A stretch of 64,000 bases of DNA from Actinomadura madurae (GTDB lineage Bacteria; Actinomycetota; Actinomycetes; Streptosporangiales; Streptosporangiaceae), in assembly GCF_900115095.1 (NCBI RefSeq), contig NZ_FOVH01000006.1, positions 248,001-312,000 of the forward strand, written 5' to 3'. Positions within the stretch are counted from its first letter, which is position 1. The number at the start of each line of letters is the position of its first letter. Below are positions 7,372 through 14,021 of the stretch, piece after piece. The position numbers and the translations under genes were made by a program. Under the pieces are notes generated by a model. The model was not told the DNA's origin, ran no database searches, and was given only the letters and a program-made list of their open reading frames with translations.

Positions 7372-8976
7372 TCAGGACCGCCACGGCCAGTCGGCGCTCC
7401 GGCCCGCCTCCAGGAGCGGGATCATCCGGAACGTCGCGTCGGTCATGCCGCCCAGCTCGTGGCGCGTGCCCGAGCCGGTCGGCATGGCGCCGTGCCGGTA
7501 TCCGGCCAGGTTGAACCCGTACATCGGGACGTGCTTCGGCGCGGCGCCGGTGACGTCGCCCGCCCAGCCGCCGCCGAACGTCTGCATGTCCGACAGGATG
7601 ACGACCCGGTCGTGGCCCGCATAGGTCGCCCGGACGGAGTCGGCGATGCGGGTGCCGTGCCCGACCTCGCCGATGCGGTCGACGAACCGCTCGACCTCGC
7701 GCAGCACCGACGCGCCCCGGCCGACGTCGTGCCGGAACGTGCCGTCGGCGAAGCCGTGCAGGTCGACCGTGTTGCCGCGCGCCGCGAGGGCGACGCCGAA
7801 CAGGGCGGCCATCTGCGCGTACGTCATCTTCGACCGTTCCGAGACGCCCGCACCGGTCATCGACGCCGAAGTGTCCACCAGCACGAGGGTGCGGCCCCGG
7901 AACTCGGGGACGTTCGCCGTGGCGGCCGTGAGCGCCTTGTCCAGGGCGTGGCCCCAGCGCAGCGAGGGAGCCGCCAGATACGCCGAGAAGAACCGGAAGG
8001 GGAACTGCCGGGACCGCGCGACCCGCTCGGGGTCGGCGATGCGCGCCGCGACCTTGCCGGCGGCGGCGTCGCTCACTCCGGCCTCGTCGAAGTTGCGCAG
8101 GTTGCGCAGCAGCGCCATGTAGCCCATGGACGGGATGATCGCCTCCCAGGCCGCGGCGTCCATCGGACCCTGCAGCCAGCCGGCGAGCCGCTCCCAGGTG
8201 AACCCGGCACCCGCCAGGCCGCCCGGTGAGGTCACCAGCTCCGGGTTCAGCACGTGGTCGCGGCGCCGCTCGACGGGCAGGGCCGCGAGCGTCTGCGCGG
8301 CCTTGAGGGTCTCCAGGCGGTCGGGGATCGGCTCGTCGCGGCCGTGGCGGCGGTCGAGGGCGTGCTCGAACAGGTCGCCCTGCCACGGCTTGTCCGCCGC
8401 CGGGGCCGGGTGGACGAGGTCGATGACGTCGCCGAAGCGGAAGCCGCGCGCGCCCGTGTCGTACTTCAGCAGGGACCGCTCGGTGTAGAGCCGCTGGACG
8501 GCGTCGGCGACGCCGCGCTTGACCGGCTTGGGGATCGCCCGGCCGTAGGTCGAGGTCCAGTACGCCAGGGCCTCGCCCGGCTCGTCGGCCCGCTGCAGGA
8601 CGCTCGCCACGAGCTGCCGGTTCTCGCCGGCCAGCCCGGCGGCCAGACGCGCCCGGACGGCCTCCAGGGCGGCGACGACGGGCGCCGAGCGCATGTTCGC
8701 CTCGCCGCGCAGCCACGGCAGGAAGCCCGCCATCCATTCGACGTCGTCGACCGCGACCCGGTGGACGAGATCGCGGAAGCGGGCGTCACGGTCGCCGGCG
8801 GACTCGTAGAAGGTCTTCTCGCCGACCATGTTGGCGACGGCGAGCAGGAAGAGCTCGCCCTTGGCGTCACGGGCGTAGCCGGGCGCGCCCTCGTGGGTGC
8901 GGCCGGACGGCGTCGCCTCGGTGCGGACCGGGCTGGAAACGGCCCTGCGGACCGCGGTGCGGTTGAACTTCGCCAT
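7372..8976 (-). CDS. rsr: TROVE domain protein, bacterial Ro60 (Rsr)
   Basis: A 534-residue Ro60 orthologue. The first 300 residues or so are the helical TROVE ring (GYARDAKGELFLLAVANMVG, EKTFYESAGDRDARFRDLV, FRFGDVIDLVHP, YMALLRNLRNF). From about 365 there is a von Willebrand A domain with an intact MIDAS (LVDTSASM, later ILSDMQ and GGMTD). Ro60 binds Y RNAs on its outer surface and misfolded RNA ends in its central hole, and works with exonucleases in RNA quality control. Four Y-RNA-like genes lie directly upstream on the same strand. The GGGAG ribosome binding site is inside the 3' arm of a 9-bp hairpin immediately before the ATG, so expression may be controlled by that structure. Confidence 0.94.
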   Translation of the reverse strand: MAKFNRTAVRRAVSSPVRTEATPSGRTHEGAPGYARDAKGELFLLAVANMVGEKTFYESAGDRDARFRDLVHRVAVDDVEWMAGFLPWLRGEANMRSAPVVAALEAVRARLAAGLAGENRQLVASVLQRADEPGEALAYWTSTYGRAIPKPVKRGVADAVQRLYTERSLLKYDTGARGFRFGDVIDLVHPAPAADKPWQGDLFEHALDRRHGRDEPIPDRLETLKAAQTLAALPVERRRDHVLNPELVTSPGGLAGAGFTWERLAGWLQGPMDAAAWEAIIPSMGYMALLRNLRNFDEAGVSDAAAGKVAARIADPERVARSRQFPFRFFSAYLAAPSLRWGHALDKALTAATANVPEFRGRTLVLVDTSASMTGAGVSERSKMTYAQMAALFGVALAARGNTVDLHGFADGTFRHDVGRGASVLREVERFVDRIGEVGHGTRIADSVRATYAGHDRVVILSDMQTFGGGWAGDVTGAAPKHVPMYGFNLAGYRHGAMPTGSGTRHELGGMTDATFRMIPLLEAGRSADWPWRS

Positions 8977-8981
8977 GAGCT

Positions 8982-9013
8982 AGGGCTCCCTTCGACAAAA
9001 TGGAGGGAGCCCT
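8982..9013 (-). promoter_or_regulatory. Hairpin hiding the rsr ribosome binding site
   Basis: AGGGCTCCC and GGGAGCCCT form a perfect 9-bp inverted repeat (8982-8990 with 9005-9013) around a 14-base loop. On the minus strand the 3' arm carries GGGAG, the only good Shine-Dalgarno for rsr, and ends five bases before the ATG. The structure could limit translation of rsr, for example as Rsr autoregulation, or trim the 3' end of the last Y RNA. It is not a classical terminator because no T run follows. Confidence 0.6.
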
Positions 9014-9019
9014 GGAGTC

Positions 9020-9167
9020 CGCGGAGGTGCCCGAGATCAGAGTCGGCGACGGCCATCGCCATTGCTCTACCGACTGAGCTACGCCGCACAAGGCGACGGT
9101 GGGAATCGAACCCACGACCCATGGATTAGAAAGGAAGTATCCGTTGCCTGCGCACCGGGCACCCGCG
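9020..9167 (-). ncRNA. Y RNA unit 4 (nearest rsr), with permuted tRNA-Lys-like module
   Basis: The 5' strand GGTGCCCG (9163-9156) pairs with CGGGCACC (9033-9026), and an outer CGCG/CGCG extends the stem. Next to it are the boxes shared by the array, GGTGCGCAGG and GGATACTTC on the 5' side and TGATCTCGG on the 3' side. Between them lie, in RNA order, a T-arm (9115-9099, GTGGG/CCCAC, loop TTCGATT), an acceptor-like stem closed by a 5-base loop (9098-9082), T8-A9 and a D-arm (9079-9064, GCTC/GAGC, loop AGTCGGTA). This is a tRNA in circularly permuted order. D-arm and variable bases GGGTC resemble tRNA-Lys; the anticodon-arm position is degenerate. YrlA-class Y RNAs are known to carry tRNA-like modules. 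Confidence 0.85.
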
Positions 9168-9177
9168 AAAAAGTGCT

Positions 9178-9290
9178 CCCTCCCGAGATCAAGTCGGCGT
9201 ACGGCCCGCCCGCCGGACGGGCACAGCCCCACGTGTGGAGCTGCAAGGAATCGAACCCTGAAGTATCCGTTCGCCTGCGCACCGGGAGGT
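9178..9290 (-). ncRNA. Y RNA unit 3, with T-arm and degenerate D-arm
   Basis: CCTCCCG (9289-9283) pairs with CGGGAGG (9185-9179). The same positions in units 2 and 4 read GTGCCCG/CGGGCAC, so the stem is kept by paired changes, strong evidence for a structured RNA. The shared boxes GGTGCGCAGG, GGATACTTC and TGATCTCGG are intact. A T-arm follows the GGATACTTC box at once (9260-9244, CAGGG/CCTTG, loop TTCGATT), then a 7-bp closed acceptor-like stem (9243-9224) and a GC-rich D-arm-like hairpin (9222-9208) with GG in its loop. There is no anticodon-arm hairpin. A run of five T follows the stem on the RNA strand (9172-9168). Confidence 0.78.
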
Positions 9291-9316
9291 GCGTGTTTTC
9301 AGTTATGGCCAGAGGT

Positions 9317-9457
9317 CGTGCCCGAGATCAGGACGGCGAAGGAGACGTCAGCGCTCTGCCTATTGAGCTACGCCCGCGCATGGCGCGTGCGGCGGGACTC
9401 GAACCCGCAACCTCTCGTTCCCGAAACGAAGTATCCCTCACCTGCGCACCGGGCACG
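9317..9457 (-). ncRNA. Y RNA unit 2, with a complete permuted tRNA-like module including an anticodon arm
   Basis: GTGCCCG (9456-9450) pairs with CGGGCAC (9324-9318); the array boxes are intact. The insert reads, in RNA order: a hairpin at the anticodon-arm position (9430-9414, five pairs, 7-base loop TTCGGGA, the loop of tRNA-Pro with anticodon CGG), a variable stretch, a T-arm (9408-9392, GCGGG/CCCGC, loop TTCGAGT), an acceptor-like stem with one A-G mismatch closed by CAT (9391-9371), T8-A9 and a D-arm (9368-9353, GCTC/GAGC, loop AATAGGCA). All tRNA arms are present, with the ends moved to the junction between D-arm and anticodon arm, where the Y stem joins. The acceptor stem is closed, so it cannot be charged in the usual way. 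Confidence 0.85.
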
Positions 9458-9472
9458 CTCTGGAGTTGTCGA

Positions 9473-9552
9473 GCCCCTCCGAGATCAGACATGGCCTCGG
9501 GGTTGGGTTTCCTTAACAGGGAAGTAACCCGTGGCCTTCGCACCGGAAGGGC
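9473..9552 (-). ncRNA. Y RNA unit 1, short form without T- and D-arms
   Basis: GCCCTTCCG (9552-9544) pairs over 9 bp with CGGAGGGGC (9481-9473), one G-U, again with sequence different from the other units. Its 5' box reads GGTGCGAAGG and then GGGTTACTTC, close to the conserved 5' strand of animal Y RNAs; the 3' box TGATCTCGG is intact. The insert is only a hairpin (9523-9509, TTCC/GGAA) with the 7-base loop CTGTTAA, identical to the anticodon loop of tRNA-Asn (GUU). It is therefore a minimal Y RNA that may present an anticodon-loop mimic. The unit starts 53 bases after the upstream oxidoreductase stop codon, and a lone TGATCTC (9570-9564) precedes it. Confidence 0.7.
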
Positions 9553-9605
9553 GATGGCTCTAGGAGATCAGCCGGGGGCCGGCGAATTCAACTGAATATT
9601 CGTGA

Positions 9606-11648
9606 TCAGTCGGGAATAGCGGTGATCTCCACGCGGGTGTCGTGGAAGACGGGGCCGCCGACGAGGTCGGTGTCGCGCTCGTCGACGACGGCGTTGGCGT
9701 TCGCGCCGCCGGACAGCTTCGCCCAGTGCCCTTTGCCGGTCGCGGCGACGCCCGGCCTGACCTGGTCGGTGGCCTTCAGCACCGCCTCGAACGCGCCCCG
9801 GTCGTTGCCGACCCGGACCTGCTGGCCGTCGCTCAGCCCGCGCGCGTCCGCGTCGTCCGGGTGCAGCCGGACGGTGAGGCCGCCGGAGCGCCGCCTCAGC
9901 TCGGGGTTGTTGCCGAACTGGGTGTTGAGGAACTCGTGCGACGCCGCCGAGACCAGCGCGAGCGGGTATCGCCCGGCCCGCTCGGCGTCCGCCACCTCTA
10001 CCGGTGGGACGTACCCGGCCAGCCCGGCGGCCGGGGAGCGGAACTGGAACTTGCCCGTTGGGGTCGGGAAGCCCCCGGCGTACGGCAGGAACGGGTCGGG
10101 GACCGACATGCGGACGAAGCCCTCCTTGCGGAGCCGGTCGAGAGTGATTCCCGCCATCCAGGGATGGTCAGAGGCGAGGAGCTGCTCGGCGAGGCTCTCG
10201 TCAGAGTCGTGGAGGGCCGGTTCGTCAAGGCCCATCCGCCGCGCCAGCCGCCGGAACGTCTCCGTCGTCGGCAGGCACTCGCCCGGCGGCGCCACCGCCG
10301 GCTCGTTCCACGTCAGGTACAGGTGCCCGTACCCCTCGTGCAGGTCGGCGTGCTCGTGCTGCGCCGTCGCGGGCAGCACGATGTCGGCGTAGTCGGCGGT
10401 GTCGGTGGGGAACTGCTCCAGCACCACCGTGAACAGGTCGTCGCGGGCCAGGCCCCGGCGCACCTTGGTCTGGTGCGGGGTGCTGCCCGCCGGGTTCGCC
10501 GCGATGACGAACAGGGCCTTCACCGGCGGATCCTGGACGTCCAGGAGTCCCTCGCCCAGCCGGCTCATCGACAGCGTCCGCACCGGGCCGGGCCGCAGGT
10601 CGTCGCGCCAGAGCGCGGCCTTGTCCAGCTTCACGTGCCCGGACGTGGAGAACGCGACCCCGCCGCCCCGCCTGGCCCAGTCGCCCGTCACGGCCGGGAT
10701 GGCGGCGATCACCCGCAGCGCCGCGCCGCCGCCCGAGTGCCGCTGGAGGCCCTGCGTGGCGCGGATGCCGGTCGGGCGCGTCCGGGCGATCCGCTCGCCG
10801 AGCGCGACGATCCGCTCCGCCGGGACACCGGTGATCTCCGCCGCCCGCTCGGGCGGGAAGTCCGCGATCCGCTCCCGGAACTCCTCCCACCCGAGCGTGT
10901 GCCGCGCGAGGAAGTCCTCGTCCTGCGCGCCGAGGCGGACGATGACGTTGAGCAGCCCGAGCGCGAGCGCCGCGTCCGTTCCGGGCAGCGGCGCCAGATG
11001 CTCGTCGGCCTGCCGCGCCGTCCGCGTCCGCACCGGATCGATCGCGACCAGGTGCGCGCCGGTCCTCCGCGCGTCCTGCACGAACTTCCACACGTGGTGG
11101 CCGCTGGTCAGCGGGTTCGTGCCCCACAGCAGGACGAGCCCGGCGTGCGCGAGGTCCTCGGGGTCCATGCCGCCCGGCGACCCGACCGCCTCGGTCATCC
11201 CGGCGCTGCCGGCCGCCGAGCAGATGTTCGCGTCGTGCGCCGAGGCCCCCAGCACGTTGAAGAACCGGCGGCCCGAGCACCCCTCGAGGCCTTGCAGGTA
11301 GCCGAGCGTGCCCGTCCCCCAGTACGGCCAGATGGCCTCCCCGCCGTGCTCGCGGACGATCTCCTCCAGCCGCCCGGCGATCTCGTCGAGCGCCTCGTCC
11401 CACCCGACCCGCTCGAACCGGCCCTCGCCCTTGGCGCCCACGCGCCGCAGCGGATGCAGGATCCGGTCCGGTTGCGCGGCGCGCTCCAGCCACCGGTTCA
11501 CCTTCGCGCACAGCGCCCCGCGCGTGTACGGATGGTCCGGGTTGCCCCGCAGCCCCACCGCCTCTCCGTCCCGGACGGTGACCACCCATGAGCAGCCGTC
11601 GGGACAGTCGAGCGGGCAGGCCCCTAGCACCTTCAGCTCCGACCGCAT
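9606..11648 (-). CDS. Molybdopterin-dependent oxidoreductase (DMSO reductase superfamily)
   Basis: 680 residues with the full bis-MGD architecture. The N-terminal [4Fe-4S] motif CPLDCPDGC with a later CAK is near residues 12-48. The probable Mo-ligand region is ANICSAAG, near 140. Then come LLWGTNPLTSGHH, a central QFPTDTADYADIVLPATAQHE segment, and a C-terminal dinucleotide-binding domain with LHPDDADARGL. It lacks a Tat signal, so it is probably cytoplasmic, as are assimilatory nitrate or formate-type enzymes; the substrate cannot be named. No partner subunit or cofactor gene is adjacent. The gene reads straight into the Y RNA array, so it could contribute read-through transcripts. Confidence 0.9.
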   Translation of the reverse strand: MRSELKVLGACPLDCPDGCSWVVTVRDGEAVGLRGNPDHPYTRGALCAKVNRWLERAAQPDRILHPLRRVGAKGEGRFERVGWDEALDEIAGRLEEIVREHGGEAIWPYWGTGTLGYLQGLEGCSGRRFFNVLGASAHDANICSAAGSAGMTEAVGSPGGMDPEDLAHAGLVLLWGTNPLTSGHHVWKFVQDARRTGAHLVAIDPVRTRTARQADEHLAPLPGTDAALALGLLNVIVRLGAQDEDFLARHTLGWEEFRERIADFPPERAAEITGVPAERIVALGERIARTRPTGIRATQGLQRHSGGGAALRVIAAIPAVTGDWARRGGGVAFSTSGHVKLDKAALWRDDLRPGPVRTLSMSRLGEGLLDVQDPPVKALFVIAANPAGSTPHQTKVRRGLARDDLFTVVLEQFPTDTADYADIVLPATAQHEHADLHEGYGHLYLTWNEPAVAPPGECLPTTETFRRLARRMGLDEPALHDSDESLAEQLLASDHPWMAGITLDRLRKEGFVRMSVPDPFLPYAGGFPTPTGKFQFRSPAAGLAGYVPPVEVADAERAGRYPLALVSAASHEFLNTQFGNNPELRRRSGGLTVRLHPDDADARGLSDGQQVRVGNDRGAFEAVLKATDQVRPGVAATGKGHWAKLSGGANANAVVDERDTDLVGGPVFHDTRVEITAIPD

Positions 11649-11695
11649 CCACCCTCCCTACCTGGACGAACCCCACTAGTCTGCGCCATGGACCA

Positions 11696-11723
11696 TCATG
11701 AGCGTTGTTCCGGATGCTCATGA
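11696..11723. promoter_or_regulatory. Inverted repeat TCATGAGC-N12-GCTCATGA upstream of the thyX-like gene
   Basis: A perfect 8-bp inverted repeat with a 12-base spacer sits between the divergent oxidoreductase (start 11648) and the ThyX-like gene (start 11810). Its size and position fit a dimeric regulator operator. No regulator is adjacent. Only symmetry supports the call. Confidence 0.35.
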
Positions 11724-11809
11724 CACGCGACCGCCGTCCCCGGGTCGCGGGTGCCGGACCGGGGTGGTTTCCTAGGGGCGACGGAAACGACCCGTGGGGA
11801 GATACGAGA

Positions 11810-12607
11810 GTGAAGAGCGTCGAGCCCGAGGTGTTCCTCGTTGCGCGCCCCGAACTGGACTACGACGAGGTCGCCCGGTACCTGCGGGACGTGGGCGGGG
11901 AGGGCTGGCTGGAGCGGCTCGACCGTGGCGAGCTCGACGACGAGCTGAACGACCCGCAGAACCTGGCGGAGTTCGCAGGCCGGCTCTGCTACCGCTCGTG
12001 GGAGCCGGGCCTGAACCCGAACGTGAAGAGGATCCGCACGGATTCCGGCGAGTACCTGCAGAACATCCTGCGCAGCCTGCACGGCTCGGTGCTGGAGCAC
12101 GTGAGCTTCAGCTTCGTCCTGCACAACGTCAGCCGCGTCCTGACCCACGAGCTCGTCCGGCACCGGCCCGGCGTGGCCATCTCGCAGGAGTCCCTCCGGT
12201 TCGTCCGGCTCCAGGACATCCCCTTCTGGTTCCCCGAGTGGGCCCGCGAGGACGCCGAGCTGATGAAGCGCGCCACCGCCATGCTGGAGCAGATGGAGGA
12301 GTTCCAGGGCTGGATGGCCGCGCACTTCGGCCTGGACGACGAGGGCGTGCCGTTCAAGGAGAAGAAGCACAAGACCTCGTTCATGCGCCGCTTCGCCCCC
12401 GAGGGCGTCGGCACCGGCCTGGTCTGGACGGCCAACGTCCGCACGCTGCGGCACACGCTGGAGAACCGCACGGCGCCCGGGGCCGAGGAGGAGATCCGCC
12501 TGCTCTTCGGCAAGATCGGCGAGGTGATGCGCAAGGAGGCGCCGGACCTGTTCGGCGACTACGTCGTCGAGGACGGCTCCTGGGTCCCCGAATGGCGCAA
12601 GGTCTGA
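11810..12607 (+). CDS. ThyX-like FAD-dependent thymidylate synthase, atypical signature
   Basis: 265 residues with the ThyX fold pattern: NLAEFAGRLCYRSWE, GEYLQNILRSLHGSVLEHVSF as the helix before the active site, and the signature region RHRPGVAISQESLRF. Classic ThyX has RHR, seven residues, then Ser; here eight residues separate RHR from the aligned Ser, a one-residue insertion, and the C-terminal half is long. It may be a true synthase that methylates dUMP with methylene-THF and FADH2, or a paralogue with another substrate. The GTG at 11810 is chosen because GGGGAGA lies eight bases before it; the upstream in-frame ATG at 11705 would add an unrelated Pro/Arg-rich stretch. Confidence 0.82.
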   Translation: MKSVEPEVFLVARPELDYDEVARYLRDVGGEGWLERLDRGELDDELNDPQNLAEFAGRLCYRSWEPGLNPNVKRIRTDSGEYLQNILRSLHGSVLEHVSFSFVLHNVSRVLTHELVRHRPGVAISQESLRFVRLQDIPFWFPEWAREDAELMKRATAMLEQMEEFQGWMAAHFGLDDEGVPFKEKKHKTSFMRRFAPEGVGTGLVWTANVRTLRHTLENRTAPGAEEEIRLLFGKIGEVMRKEAPDLFGDYVVEDGSWVPEWRKV

Positions 12608-12668
12608 CCCTGCTCCGGGGCGGGTTGGGCCTAGGCGCGCGGTGTGGCCTGCGGCAGCATTCGACGGT

Positions 12669-13391
12669 ATGTCTGATATCAGCATCCCGGCGGGCGGCCG
12701 TGAGATTCCCGGGTACCTCGCCGTCCCCGAGGGGGAGGGGCCCTGGCCCGGCGTCGTGATCGTGTTCGAGGCGATGGGGGCGAACGCGGACATGCGCGCC
12801 CAGGCCGACCGGTTCGCCGCCAACGGCTACGTCGCCGTCCTGCCCGACCTGTACGGCGGCGCGCCGTGGATCCGCTGCGTCACCAAGGCGATGCGGGACA
12901 TGCGCGCCCAGCGCGGCCCCGCGTACGAGCACATCGAGGCGGCCCGCGCCTGGCTCGCCGGCCGGGACGACTGCACCGGCGACGTGGGCGTGTGCGGGTT
13001 CTGCATGGGCGGCGGGTTCGCGCTCGTCGCGGCGGCGAAGTACGACTTCACGGCCGCCGCCGCCAACTACGCGATCCTTCCGCGCAGGCCCGAGGAGTCG
13101 TTGCGGGGCGCGTGCCCGATCGTCGCCAGCTACGGCGGGGCGGACCCGACCCTGCGCGGTGCCGCGGCCAAGCTGGAGCGGGCCCTCACGGCCGCCGGCG
13201 TCGCGCACGACGTGAAGGAGTATCCGGGGACGGGGCACGGCTTCCTCACCGAGTTCACCCCCGGGCCGCCGCTCGGCCCCGTGGCGAAGATCGCCTTCGG
13301 GCTCGGCAAGGGGCGGGAGAACGCCGCCGACGGCTGGGACCGCATCCTCACCTTCTTCGCCGAGCACATCGCTAAAAAATCTACAACGTAA
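12669..13391 (+). CDS. Dienelactone hydrolase family protein
   Basis: An alpha/beta hydrolase of 240 residues. The nucleophile is Cys in GFCMGGG near 116, with Asp in GGADPT near 157 and His in GTGHGF near 191: the Cys-Asp-His triad of dienelactone hydrolases instead of the Ser of esterases. Such enzymes open dienelactones in chloroaromatic breakdown, but many act on other esters. No aromatic-ring gene is adjacent (the pca cluster is 45 kb away). The ATG at 12669 has no obvious Shine-Dalgarno sequence; homologues start at this point, and the longer frame from 12642 is less likely. Confidence 0.9.
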   Translation: MSDISIPAGGREIPGYLAVPEGEGPWPGVVIVFEAMGANADMRAQADRFAANGYVAVLPDLYGGAPWIRCVTKAMRDMRAQRGPAYEHIEAARAWLAGRDDCTGDVGVCGFCMGGGFALVAAAKYDFTAAAANYAILPRRPEESLRGACPIVASYGGADPTLRGAAAKLERALTAAGVAHDVKEYPGTGHGFLTEFTPGPPLGPVAKIAFGLGKGRENAADGWDRILTFFAEHIAKKSTT

Positions 13392-13504
13392 AGGTGCCGG
13401 GCTTGGAGCGGAGGACGGCCGCCAGGCCTTGCGATCCAGGCCCGGTTCTTCTCGCTGTGCCGATCGGAGGATCGTGGCGGACGCGGCCGACGGATCTCAG
13501 GGCG

Positions 13505-13909
13505 TCACGGGCGCAGCACCGCCTGTGTCTGGGTGACCTGGGCGACGCGGCGGCCGGCGGCGTCGAACAGGTCGGTCTGGACGACGATCGACGTGCGGCC
13601 GGCGTGCAGCGGGCGCGAGACGCCGCGGACCTGCCCGTCCTTCACCCCGCGGAAGAAGTTGGTCTTCGACTCCAGCGTCGTGGTGGAGGTGTCGGGGGGC
13701 AGGTTGAGGAACGCGCAGGCCGCGCCGAGCGTGTCCGCGAGCGCCATGAGCGCGCCGCCGTGCAGCACGCCTCCCGCTGTGCAGCGGTCCGGCGCCCAGT
13801 CCAGGTGCCCGGTGACCTCCTCCGGCCCGGCGGTGTCGATCTCCACGCCGAGCGCGCGGGCGAACGGCATGGCGTCGGTCAGCTGGGCGGGGGTGATCTG
13901 GACGGTCAT
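13505..13909 (-). CDS. Hotdog-fold thioesterase, PaaI family
   Basis: 134 residues. The hotdog signature GGVLHGGALMALADT carries the conserved His-Gly-Gly, followed by an acidic pair in the long helix, and SKTNFFRGV is the typical central strand. PaaI-type enzymes release CoA from aromatic or acyl thioesters and are usually homotetramers. The true start is the ATG at 13907-13909, which has GGAGG four bases upstream. The gene is divergent from an XRE regulator across 112 bases. Confidence 0.9.
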   Translation of the reverse strand: MTVQITPAQLTDAMPFARALGVEIDTAGPEEVTGHLDWAPDRCTAGGVLHGGALMALADTLGAACAFLNLPPDTSTTTLESKTNFFRGVKDGQVRGVSRPLHAGRTSIVVQTDLFDAAGRRVAQVTQTQAVLRP

Positions 13910-14021
13910 TCGGCCTCCTCGGACGGGGTGGACGGGGGTCACTCTGGCGACCGGTCCCTCCCCTCGTCCATTACCCCGGGCGTAATCGCCGGGGCGACGA
14001 GGCGGCCGGTAGCGTCGGGAC

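Noticed and set aside
9061..9120. A conventional tRNA gene suggested by D-arm and T-arm sequences
   Set aside because: On the minus strand the T-arm comes before the D-arm, the acceptor stem is closed by a loop and no anticodon arm lies between them; it is part of a Y RNA.
9353..9408. A second conventional tRNA gene
   Set aside because: Same permuted order as above, bracketed by Y RNA stem boxes.
9560..9580. A fifth Y RNA 3' box (TGATCTC) upstream of unit 1
   Set aside because: No matching 5' box or complementary stem before the oxidoreductase stop codon.
8867..9595. Several reading frames of 60-177 codons across the Y RNA array
   Set aside because: They overlap structured RNA on both strands, show no family similarity and differ between repeat units.
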